Of a stretch of DNA of 64,000 nt, positions 52,821 through 60,518 are shown piece by piece. Origin of the DNA: QHVT01 sp036399015. GTDB taxonomy: Bacteria; Acidobacteriota; Thermoanaerobaculia; Gp7-AA8. Position numbers and translations under genes: made by a program. The stretch's first letter is position 1, and every line of letters begins with the position of its first letter. The stretch covers positions 1 through 64,000 of the forward strand of contig DASWNW010000086.1 of assembly GCA_036399015.1 (NCBI GenBank), read 5' to 3'. The notes under the pieces were generated by a model. The model had not been told where the DNA came from. It saw nothing but the letters and a program-made list of their open reading frames with translations, and searched no databases.

Positions 52821-53510
52821 ATGAGCCACGCCGCGCCGTCGACGCTGAGGTACATCGCTCGTGTTCTCACCGGTCGCTTTACCGCGGACGACGTGGCGCT
52901 GGCCGGCACGCCGCACCTCCTCGTCGGGCTCGCGTTTACGTGGCTCGCCGGCGTCGGCCGGTACTGGGACAATCCGCGCGCGAGCCTGCTGCAACATCTC
53001 GGGGTGGGGTCGCTGGCCTATGTCGTCGTCCTTTCCGCCTTCCTCTGGTTGCTGTTGTTGCCGCTGCGGCCGGCGCGGTGGTCGTACCGCTCGATCCTCA
53101 CCTTCATCTGCGCGGTGTCACCGCCGGCGATTCTGTACGCCGTACCGGTCGAGCGGTTCCTGTCGCTCGAGAGCGCACGCACGGCCAACGTCTGGTTCCT
53201 CGCCGTCGTTGCCGCATGGCGCGTGACGTTGTACGTCATCTTCCTCGCGCGCTACGCGGCATTCCGCAACCTGCATCTCCTCGTCGCGTCGGCGTTACCG
53301 CTCTCCCTGATCGTGGCAGGCCTCGCGGCTCTCAACCTCGAGAAAGCGGTGTTCGACGTCATGGCGGGCCTCGATCCCGCCGCGGGCACTTCGGCAGACT
53401 CCGCGTACGCCGTACTGTTCCTGCTGACGTTCATCGCGTTCACTGTCGCGCCGGCAGTGGTCCTGCTCTATCTGGTGGCGATTTTCGTTTCGTACCGCGC
53501 CTCCCGCTGA
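52821..53510 (+). CDS. Multi-pass membrane protein
   Basis: 229 residues with about six membrane helices (for example YVVVLSAFLWLLLLPL, FICAVSPPAILYAV, VAAWRVTLYVIFLARYAA, LLTFIAFTVAPAVVLLYLVAIFV). The start is chosen at ATG 52821 with GACCGG before it. No recognised family; similar to Yip1-like small membrane proteins. Confidence 0.7.
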   Translation: MSHAAPSTLRYIARVLTGRFTADDVALAGTPHLLVGLAFTWLAGVGRYWDNPRASLLQHLGVGSLAYVVVLSAFLWLLLLPLRPARWSYRSILTFICAVSPPAILYAVPVERFLSLESARTANVWFLAVVAAWRVTLYVIFLARYAAFRNLHLLVASALPLSLIVAGLAALNLEKAVFDVMAGLDPAAGTSADSAYAVLFLLTFIAFTVAPAVVLLYLVAIFVSYRASR

Positions 53511-53584
53511 GACGAACGCTGCCGCCGCGCCGCGCAATGCGGCTACTGCCTTGCATTGGCAAGTAGCAAGGAGCAGCGAAACCA

Positions 53585-54019
53585 ATGGGACTTTTCAAAA
53601 ATATCCTCAACAAGATTTTTCATGCGGGCGGGAATGCGGAAGCGCCGCCTGACGCGCTGAAGCCGGGGCAGGGTACCGAGTCGCGCGTCGAGACGGCCGC
53701 GCGGACCGGAGTGCCGATCGGCACCGCCGGCGCACAGGCGGCGACCGCTACCGCGAAAAACGTCGACGTCGAGGCGATCCTCAATGGTTTGGCCGCGAAA
53801 AACCCGGAAAAACTCGACTGGAAGCACTCCATCGTCGACCTGCTCAAGCTCATCGGCATGGACAGCAGTCTCGGCGAGCGCAAGGAGCTCGCCGCCGATC
53901 TCAAGTACAGCGGCGACACGAACGACTCGGCGACGATGAACATGTGGCTGCACAAGGAAGTGATGCGCAAGCTCGCGGAGAACGGCGGGAGGGTCCCGGC
54001 AGAGCTGTTGGCTCACTGA
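53585..54019 (+). CDS. DUF3597 family protein
   Basis: 144 residues. The N-terminus GLFKNILNKIF and the C-terminal LDWKHSIVDLLKLIGMDSSLGERKELAADLKYSGDTNDSATMNMWLHKEVMRKLAENGG match DUF3597, a small helical family seen in envelope-stress contexts; function unknown. Followed after 7 bases by the DUF937 gene. Confidence 0.85.
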   Translation: MGLFKNILNKIFHAGGNAEAPPDALKPGQGTESRVETAARTGVPIGTAGAQAATATAKNVDVEAILNGLAAKNPEKLDWKHSIVDLLKLIGMDSSLGERKELAADLKYSGDTNDSATMNMWLHKEVMRKLAENGGRVPAELLAH

Positions 54020-54026
54020 GACCATC

Positions 54027-54569
54027 ATGACCTCCGTCCTCGACGCAGTTCGCCAGCAACTCGGACCCGACACCATTCAACAATTGAGCGGCGCCCTCGG
54101 CGCCGATCCCGCCACGACGTCCAACGCCATCTCTGCCGCGTTGCCGGCGCTGCTCGGCGGTCTCGCGCAGAACGCGGCGCAACCGGAAGGCGCCGCCGCG
54201 CTCGACAGCGCGCTCGACCAGCATGACGGCAGCATTCTCGACAACCTCGGCAGCGCATTTGGCGGCGGCGGGAACGGTGCCGGCGCCGGCGCGCTCGGCG
54301 GCATCGGCGGCGCGATTCTCGGCCACATCTTCGGCGGCCGGCGCGGCCCGGTCGAAGAGGGCGTCGGCAAGGCCTCGGGCCTCAATGCCGCGCAGGTCGC
54401 TCAGCTCATGGCCCTGCTCGCGCCCATCGTGATGGGAGTCCTCGGCCGGATGAAACAGACGAAGAAGCTCGACGCGAATCGCCTGCCCGAAGTCCTCAAC
54501 GACGGCGGCGGTGGGGCGGTCGGCAGCTTAGGCTCCATCCTCGGCGGGTTCTTCGGGCAGAAAGCGTGA
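54027..54569 (+). CDS. DUF937 family protein
   Basis: 180 residues with the DUF937 pattern: MTSVLDAVRQQLGPDTIQQLSGALGADPATTSNAISAALPALLGGLA, a Gly-rich hinge (GGGGNGAGAGALGGIGG), and an amphipathic C-terminal helix pair (VAQLMALLAPIVMGVLGRMKQTKKL). YidB-like; role unknown. Adjacent to DUF3597. Confidence 0.87.
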   Translation: MTSVLDAVRQQLGPDTIQQLSGALGADPATTSNAISAALPALLGGLAQNAAQPEGAAALDSALDQHDGSILDNLGSAFGGGGNGAGAGALGGIGGAILGHIFGGRRGPVEEGVGKASGLNAAQVAQLMALLAPIVMGVLGRMKQTKKLDANRLPEVLNDGGGGAVGSLGSILGGFFGQKA

Positions 54570-54999
54570 TGCCGGCGCCCGGCAAATCGTAAAGTCACAC
54601 GGCTCGCCTCGCGCCTCGCGAGGCGGGCCAACTGCCCCCACCTCACGATGGATATGGGGTCATGTCCATCGCCACGGCCGCGACGATGTGAGCGCGTCCG
54701 CCCGTACTCGCGAGGGACATGGGGTGATGTCCCTCGCCGCTGCCGCGACGACGTGAGTGCGTCCGTCCGTGCTCGCGAGGGACATGGGGTGATATCCATC
54801 GCGGCTGTCGCGACGATCTGCGTGACGCCGCCGCGGCGCAAATCGAGGTCGAGTGACCTCGAGCGCGACGTCCGTGGGACTGACGATGGACATCCCCCCA
54901 TGTCCCTCGCGGCCGCGGCGACGATGTAAAAGAACGTCACGGTCGCTCGCGCATCGCAGCCGCCCCGTCCCGCCAACGACGCGTGCGACAATCGCGTCC
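54570..54999. repeat. Four repeats around a GGGACAT/ATGTCCC dyad, three of them spaced at 65 bp
   Basis: Units start at 54647, 54712 and 54777 (exactly 65 bases apart) and a fourth, shorter one at 54885. Each carries a perfect or near-perfect dyad: GGGACAT or GGATAT, a short C- or G-rich loop, and ATGTCCC or ATATCC. The rest of each unit (GCCGCGACGATGTGAGCGCGTCCG type) repeats well between units 1 and 2 and fades in unit 3. It fills the 430-base gap before the serine hydrolase gene. No protein or tRNA fits it. Confidence 0.75.
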
Positions 55000-55893
55000 A
55001 TGCGCCTGATCCTGATCCTGCTGCTCGCTCTCCCCGTCAGCGCGAGCTACCGTGAGTTCATCGACCTGCTGCCCGACCCGTCGATCGAGACGAGGTTGCG
55101 CATGGCGGCCGACGCGACGCTGAAGGCGTATCCGAAACTGAAGGCGGACGATCTCGCCATCACCGTCATCGACGTCACCAAGCCGGCGCTGCTCGCCCGC
55201 GGCGACTATCACGGCGACGTCCCGTTCTACCCCGCGTCGGTGATCAAGCTGTTCTTCATGTCCGACGTCTTTCTGACCAGGAAAGAAGCGGTCGGCGACG
55301 TCCGCCGAGCGCTGAAGGAGATGATCGTCGTCTCCGACAACGACGCCACCGCCTACCTCGTCGACATCCTCGCCAACACCGTCCCCGGTCCGCCGCTGCA
55401 GGGGCGCGCGCTCGACCGCTACATCGGCCGCCGCCGCGAGATCAATCGCCGCTTCGAGCGCCTCGGCTACACCGGCAACGTCAGCGCGATGATGAAACCC
55501 TGGAGCTTCGGCCCCTACGGCGTCGACCTGCAGGTCCTCGGCGAAAACCGCGTCAACCGCAACAAGCTCACCGCGAACGCCACCGCGTCGCTGCTGCTCT
55601 GGATCGTCCGCCGCCGCGCTCCCGGCGCCGAAGAGATGATGTCGCTCCTCGAGCGCCCGCTCTCTCCCGTGCGCGAGGAGGAGAACCAGGTCAAGGAGTT
55701 CATCGGCGAGGCGCTGCCGACGACGGCGAGACTCTGGTCGAAGGCGGGGTGGACCAGCGAGGTGCGCCACGATGCCGCGTACGTCGAGCTCCCGGACGGG
55801 CGCAAGCTCATCCTGGTGATCTTCACACGCGGCACCGCGGACGACCTCACCCTCATCCCTGCGATCGCGCGGAACGTGCTGGAACAGCTTTGA
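55000..55893 (+). CDS. Class A beta-lactamase-fold serine hydrolase (secreted)
   Basis: 297 residues with signal peptide (LILILLLALPVSA). The three active-site elements are seen: SVIK (Ser80, Lys83 in YPASVIKLFF), SDN (122-124 in IVVSDNDATAYL) and KAG in LWSKAGWTSEVRHD. The Glu166 omega-loop residue is not obvious, so it may be a D-Ala-D-Ala-type peptidase or esterase rather than a true beta-lactamase. Overlaps the convergent S41 gene by 41 bases. Confidence 0.8.
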   Translation: MRLILILLLALPVSASYREFIDLLPDPSIETRLRMAADATLKAYPKLKADDLAITVIDVTKPALLARGDYHGDVPFYPASVIKLFFMSDVFLTRKEAVGDVRRALKEMIVVSDNDATAYLVDILANTVPGPPLQGRALDRYIGRRREINRRFERLGYTGNVSAMMKPWSFGPYGVDLQVLGENRVNRNKLTANATASLLLWIVRRRAPGAEEMMSLLERPLSPVREEENQVKEFIGEALPTTARLWSKAGWTSEVRHDAAYVELPDGRKLILVIFTRGTADDLTLIPAIARNVLEQL

Positions 55894-56803
55894 GCGCTGC
55901 CTCGAGCGCCTGCTCGGCCGGCACCGCGACGTCGGGAATCACGCCCGTCGACTGCCATCCGGTGCGCGTCTTCGGGTGCGTCACCGTTCCGATCGACACC
56001 GACACCGTGTAGCCGCCGCCGATGTCGACGAAGCGGTTCGGCCGGCCGCCGCCGCGCGTCTTCGCGCCGACCACCTTCGCCCGGCCGTACTGCTGCAGCA
56101 GGTATGCGAACGCTTCCCCCGCCGAGAAGGTCTTCTCGCTGATCAGGATCGTCAGCGGCACATTCTCGAACTTCCGCGTCGGCGTCTCCATGACGTACCC
56201 GGTCATCGGCTTCGGCATGTGCCGCGTGCGCATCGTCATCAGCTCCCGCCCGTCCGCGGGAAAAAAGTAGCTGGCCAGGAAGTCGACGAGGTGCTGCGAG
56301 CCGCCGCCGTTCTTCCGGAGGTCGACGATCACCGACGACGCCCCCTCGATGACCTTCATCGCATCGGCGAGCTGGTCCTGCGCCGCGGGCGTCGGCTGGA
56401 ACGTCGGCACCTCGATGTAGCCGACGCCTCCGTCGAGCATGCGCGACGACACCACCGCGACCGGGCCGGCACTCTTCTTCGGCACCTGCGGCGCGTCGAG
56501 GCGCGCGCGCAGCTCGTCCCGCGAGAGCAGCGGCTCCGTGGCCTTCGCCTCGTTGAACTTCACGTTGAGGTGGCCGTCGTCTTCGATCGACCAGAGGGCA
56601 TCGGTGACCGCCTTCGCGAGCGCCGGGCCGGCGAGCGTCGCGTCCAGCTTCTTCGCGCGCAGCGCCGCGGCGATGGCGCGTCCGCGCTCGGCGTCGAAGA
56701 ACGCCTCCTCGACCACGAACGCGGTCGAGTCGAGCACCTGCGCCGGCTCTGCGGCGGAGGCGGTGAGGGAGAGGAGAACCGTGAGGAGTGTCAGGATCTT
56801 CAT
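55853..56803 (-). CDS. S41-type carboxy-terminal processing peptidase-like protein
   Basis: 316 residues with signal peptide (ILTLLTVLLSLTASA). The S41/CPP fold is clear: N-terminal helical cap, VAVVSSRMLDGGVGYIEVPTFQ, VIVDLRKNGGGSQHLVDFLASYF, and the nucleophile region LISEKTFSAGEAFAYLLQQYGRAKVVG (Ser in SAGE) with TRGGG. No PDZ domain. Similar proteins act on peptides in the periplasm; substrate unknown. Confidence 0.85.
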   Translation of the reverse strand: MKILTLLTVLLSLTASAAEPAQVLDSTAFVVEEAFFDAERGRAIAAALRAKKLDATLAGPALAKAVTDALWSIEDDGHLNVKFNEAKATEPLLSRDELRARLDAPQVPKKSAGPVAVVSSRMLDGGVGYIEVPTFQPTPAAQDQLADAMKVIEGASSVIVDLRKNGGGSQHLVDFLASYFFPADGRELMTMRTRHMPKPMTGYVMETPTRKFENVPLTILISEKTFSAGEAFAYLLQQYGRAKVVGAKTRGGGRPNRFVDIGGGYTVSVSIGTVTHPKTRTGWQSTGVIPDVAVPAEQALEAALKAVPARSARSQG

Positions 56804-56844
56804 GCGCCGAGCCTAGGAGGCTCTCATGAAGAAATGATGAACCT

Positions 56845-57213
56845 CTAGGCCGCGCACTCCCGGACGCTCGCCAGCAGCGCGTCGACGTCGAACGGCTTGC
56901 GCATCACCGCGTGCACCTGCGACACGTCGAAGCCGTTCAGCGTGGCCTGCGACGCGGCGGTCAGGACGATCACCCGCGGCGACATGGCCGGCCGCTCCGC
57001 GTTCAGGAAACGGATGACGTCGAAGCCGAACTGGCCCGGCAGCATCAGGTCGAGCAGGATGGCGTCGTATCCGTTCGTGCGCAGCATCCGCACCGCGTCG
57101 TTGCCGTCGCCGCAGACTTCGGGCGAGTAGCCGTCGCGCGACAACAGGGTCACCAGGAACGAGCGGATGGCGGCGTCGTCTTCGACGATGAGTACCTTTT
57201 TCTCCGGGGACAT
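56845..57213 (-). CDS. Single-domain response regulator (CheY-like)
   Basis: 122 residues: receiver domain only. The acidic pair EDD (about 11-13), phosphoacceptor Asp55 in ILLDLMLPG, Thr/Ser switch in VIVLTAA and Lys in MRKPFD are intact. It has no output domain and probably works by protein contact with a kinase or the neighbouring RR-GGDEF-EAL protein, the same type of receiver, which is encoded immediately upstream on the same strand. Confidence 0.9.
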   Translation of the reverse strand: MSPEKKVLIVEDDAAIRSFLVTLLSRDGYSPEVCGDGNDAVRMLRTNGYDAILLDLMLPGQFGFDVIRFLNAERPAMSPRVIVLTAASQATLNGFDVSQVHAVMRKPFDVDALLASVRECAA

Positions 57214-57270
57214 GGACGAGCACAGTGTGCCCGATCGTGCCTTCCAAATCTGTACGAACCCGTACGATCG

Positions 57271-58965
57271 TCAGGCCGGTTTGCCCCAGAAATAACCCTG
57301 GCCGTACTCGATCCCCAGCGACCGCACAACCTCCAGCTCGCCAGCCGTCTCGATCCCCTCGGCGACGATGGCGCAGCCGAGCGTCCGCGCCACCCCGACG
57401 TACCGCCGCAACTGCTCGATCCGGGCACGGTCGCCGACGATCCCGATCACACACCGCTTGTCGATCTTGATGATCTCCGGCTGCAGCAGGATCAGGCTCT
57501 CCAGGCAACTGCTGCCGAAGCCGACGTCGTCGATGGCGATCATCACCCCCGCCGCCCGCAGCGCCTGCACCGCCGGCAGCAGGTACGACGGGTCGCCGAT
57601 GATCTGCTGCTCGCTGATCTCCAGGCAGAACGTCTCCGCCGGCAGCGGCTTCGGGAAGAGGTCGAGCAGATGCTCCACCGGCACCGCCAGCAGCGTGGTC
57701 GGGAAGATGTTCAGGTGGAAGCGGGCATACGGCGGCAGTTGCATGGCCGCGCTCATCGCCGAGCGGAGGCAGGCGTGGTCGACGAGCGTGAGGATGTTCT
57801 TCTCCGAGCAGACGCGGAAGAAGTTCTCCGGCAGCTCCAGGCCGCCGTTCGAGTAGCGGCTCAGGAACTCGTATCCGATCGGGCTCTCGCCGGCGAGCTC
57901 GAAGATCGGCTGCTTCACCGTGAGGATGTGCCGTCCGCGCGAGAGATTGCCGCACATGTCCGTCTGCGCGCGCATGCGGCGGTCGGTGTCGTCGAAATCG
58001 GCGGCGGCCGACACGACCCGGTTCTTCCCCTCGCTCTTCGCCCGCGCCAGGAGCATGTGCGCGCGCGCCAGCAACTGATCGACCGCCGGCATGTCCTCGG
58101 TGAGCAGCATCGCGGCAATCGAGGCGGTGAGCGTCACCGTCCCGGTGCTGTGCTGGATCATCGCCGTGGCGATCGCCAGGCGGATCCGCTCGGCGACGCG
58201 CATCACCTCGGCCGGCTCGGTCTCCGGCAGCAGGAGCATGAACTCGTCGCCGCCGATGCGTCCGACGTAGTCGACCGCGCGGATCGACGCGCGCAGCCGC
58301 CGCCCCACTTCCTTCAGCACGACGTCGCCCGCCGCGTGGCCGAGGTGGTCGTTGATGTGCTTGAAGTCGTCGAGGTCGACGAGCAGCACCGCGCTCGACG
58401 CCGCCGCGCGGTTCATGTGCTGCACCTCGCGCGAGAGCGCCTGCTGCAGTCCGCGCCGGTTGAGCAGCTCCGTCAGCGGCTCGACCAGCGTGAGCCGCTC
58501 GAGGTCGCGGTTGACGTTCTCCAGCTCCTTCTTCACCCGCGCCAGGTCGCGCACGCCGCGGTGCCGCTCGACGGCATAGCGGATCGAGCGGATGAGCGAG
58601 TCGAAGTCGATCGCCCCCTTGCGCAGGTAATCCTCCGCGCCGAAATGCAGCGCGTCGCTCGCGAGCGTGTCGTCGCCGCGGCCGGTGAGCACGATGACCG
58701 GGATCTCGTGCACCGCCGCCTCGAGCCGGATCAGCGCCTGCAGGTCGGTCGCGTCGGGCAGGCCGAGGTCGAGGATCACGACGTCGAGATCGCCGCCGCG
58801 CACCGCCTCGCAGGCGGCGGCCGCGCTGGTGACGTGCCGGATCGTGAACTGCGGATCGCCCGACACCTCGAGCAACGCGCGCAGGGAACGGGCCGAGCTG
58901 AGGTCGTCCTCGACGATCAGCAGCCGAAGGACGTGCGCCGCGGTAGCTGAATGAGAGACTGCCAT
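57271..58965 (-). CDS. Response regulator with GGDEF and EAL domains
   Basis: 564 residues from ATG 58965. Receiver domain (about 12-135, LLIVEDDLS, phospho-Asp in VVILDLGLPD), GGDEF domain (about 160-315) with the active signature RIGGDEF and an upstream I-site RAVD (product inhibition), and an EAL domain to the end. The EAL signature is YEFLSRY (Glu kept, Ala replaced by Phe), and other catalytic acids (EISEQ, AIDDVGFG, KIDK, AEGIET) are kept. Could make and/or break c-di-GMP; EAL may be weak. Confidence 0.9.
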   Translation of the reverse strand: MAVSHSATAAHVLRLLIVEDDLSSARSLRALLEVSGDPQFTIRHVTSAAAACEAVRGGDLDVVILDLGLPDATDLQALIRLEAAVHEIPVIVLTGRGDDTLASDALHFGAEDYLRKGAIDFDSLIRSIRYAVERHRGVRDLARVKKELENVNRDLERLTLVEPLTELLNRRGLQQALSREVQHMNRAAASSAVLLVDLDDFKHINDHLGHAAGDVVLKEVGRRLRASIRAVDYVGRIGGDEFMLLLPETEPAEVMRVAERIRLAIATAMIQHSTGTVTLTASIAAMLLTEDMPAVDQLLARAHMLLARAKSEGKNRVVSAAADFDDTDRRMRAQTDMCGNLSRGRHILTVKQPIFELAGESPIGYEFLSRYSNGGLELPENFFRVCSEKNILTLVDHACLRSAMSAAMQLPPYARFHLNIFPTTLLAVPVEHLLDLFPKPLPAETFCLEISEQQIIGDPSYLLPAVQALRAAGVMIAIDDVGFGSSCLESLILLQPEIIKIDKRCVIGIVGDRARIEQLRRYVGVARTLGCAIVAEGIETAGELEVVRSLGIEYGQGYFWGKPA

Positions 58966-59009
58966 ACAGTACGGATACAGCCGCGCCGGGCGGGCGAACG
59001 TGACGGCGG

Positions 59010-59648
59010 TCACGCCGGACGCAGCGCGAGGCTCTCGCGCCGGCGCAGTACCTCCCATCCGAGGAGCGCGAAGCTCAGCCCGAGCGCCACGTCGCAGGCC
59101 CCCAGCGCCCACTCCAGCCGCACCGCCCGCCCGACCGGGAACAGCACGCCGCCGGCCACCAGCAGCGCACCGATCGCGCGGTGTACCGGGGCGGTGGCGA
59201 CCAGCGCCGCGCCGAGCACGATCAGCCCGAGCGGGAACATCAGCCCCATCGGCACGATGCTCAGCCAGACGACCGGCGCGGCGGTGAACATCTTGTCCAG
59301 CGTGTCGGCCGGCACGCCGGTGACGCCGCTCTGCAGCAGCGACTCCAGTTGCCCCAGGACGATGATCCGGCAGCCGACGGTCCAGCCGGCGATGGTCAGC
59401 GCGCCTCCGATCAGCCCCGTACGATCGGCGCGCGCGCGCAGCAACTCCGCGATTCCGAACACGACGCCAACCAGCAGCACCATCGTGAACGGCACCACGA
59501 ACCCGCTCGCTGCGATCCTCGCGGGAGACGCCGGCCCGCCGCGCGCGATCAGATGCGTGAGCGGATTCGAGAGAAACAGCAACGCCAGCGCCGCGAAACA
59601 GAAGCCGGAGAGGATGCGCCGGCGGGTCACGTCGTTCGATTCGGTCAT
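59010..59648 (-). CDS. DUF4386-like multi-pass membrane protein
   Basis: 212 residues from ATG 59648 with six to seven membrane helices (ILSGFCFAALALLFLSNPL, FVVPFTMVLLVGVVFGIAELL, LSIVPMGLMFPLGLIVLGAALVA). The pattern is near DUF4386, but the match is by general form only. No signal for function. Lies between the RR-GGDEF-EAL gene and the sigma/kinase pair. Confidence 0.65.
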   Translation of the reverse strand: MTESNDVTRRRILSGFCFAALALLFLSNPLTHLIARGGPASPARIAASGFVVPFTMVLLVGVVFGIAELLRARADRTGLIGGALTIAGWTVGCRIIVLGQLESLLQSGVTGVPADTLDKMFTAAPVVWLSIVPMGLMFPLGLIVLGAALVATAPVHRAIGALLVAGGVLFPVGRAVRLEWALGACDVALGLSFALLGWEVLRRRESLALRPA

Positions 59649-59699
59649 GAGCTTCCTCCAACTGACGTAGCGACGTGGGCGAGGGAAAGTGTTCACTCT

Positions 59700-59800
59700 G
59701 ATGTTGTCGGTTGTCGGTTCTCAGTTGTCCGGGGCTCCTCGTCACCCCAACACCGCAGACAACCGACAACCGACAACCGACAACCGACAACCGCGGCCGC
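59700..59800. repeat. Inverted array of GGTTGTC words
   Basis: Left arm 59700-59735 repeats GGTTGTC; right arm 59756-59800 repeats GACAACC five times. It sits between divergent genes and upstream of the sigma factor ATG (59843). Confidence 0.8.
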
Positions 59801-59842
59801 AGGCCGCGCCCGCAGGCCGCGCCGCCTGCTACCATCTTCCCG

Positions 59843-60409
59843 ATGCCCGACATCACGCGGCTTCTCGCCGGCTGGCGCGCCGGTGACCGCTCCGCCTTCG
59901 AGCAGCTCACGCCGCTCGTGTACGCCGAGCTGCGGCACATCGCCGCGCGTCAGCTCGGGCGCGAGGAGGCGGGCCACACGCTGCAGCCGACCGCATTGGT
60001 CAACGAGGCCTTCATCCGCCTCTGCGGCAGCACGCCGGCCGCCTGGCAGGACCGGTCGCACTTTTTCGCCGTCTGCGCGCAGGTGATGCGGCACATCCTC
60101 ACCGATCACGCCCGGGCGCGGCTGCGCGTGAAGCGGGGGGCGGGGGCGGTGCACGTCCCGCTCGACGCGGCGGCCACGGTGATCCAGCAGGAGCCGTCGC
60201 TCGACCACGCCGCGCTCGACGACGCGCTGCGCGCGCTCGAGACGCTCGATCCCCGCAAGGGGCGCATCGTCGAGCTCCGCTACTTCGCCGGCCTCGGCAT
60301 CGAGGAGACGGCGGAGCTGCTGAACGTCTCCGCGATGACGGTGCGCCGGGAGTGGACGCGCGCGAAGGCCTGGCTCTATCGCGAGCTGGCCGAGGGAGGC
60401 AGCCGTTAA
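59843..60409 (+). CDS. ECF-type sigma factor (TIGR02999 family)
   Basis: 188 residues with the family blocks: AFEQLTPLVYAELRHIAARQLGREEAGHTLQPTALVNEAFIRLCG, WQDRSHFFAVCAQVMRHILTDHARAR (typical of this group), and region 4 RIVELRYFAGLGIEETAELLNVSAMTVRREWTRAKAWLYREL. In Acidobacteria these sigma factors lie next to Ser/Thr kinases that probably control them. It ends with GAGGGAGG, then the TAA stop, right at the kinase gene junction. Confidence 0.93.
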   Translation: MPDITRLLAGWRAGDRSAFEQLTPLVYAELRHIAARQLGREEAGHTLQPTALVNEAFIRLCGSTPAAWQDRSHFFAVCAQVMRHILTDHARARLRVKRGAGAVHVPLDAAATVIQQEPSLDHAALDDALRALETLDPRKGRIVELRYFAGLGIEETAELLNVSAMTVRREWTRAKAWLYRELAEGGSR

Positions 60410-60518
60410 GACCGAGCGCTGGCGGCGGATCGACGGGCTCTTCGCGTCCGCCCTGGAGCTGGAGGGGAGCGCGCTGCAGCGTTTCCTCACCGAGGAATGC
60501 GGCGAGGACCGCGCCGAG

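Noticed and set aside
51980..52972. Minus-strand frame of about 330-390 residues across the Sel1 protein
   Set aside because: Antisense to a gene with a clear signal peptide and coupled ATGA start; no motif.
54647..54929. CRISPR array
   Set aside because: Three units at constant period, but spacers are as similar as the repeats, period is 65 with dyad cores, and no cas gene is in the window.
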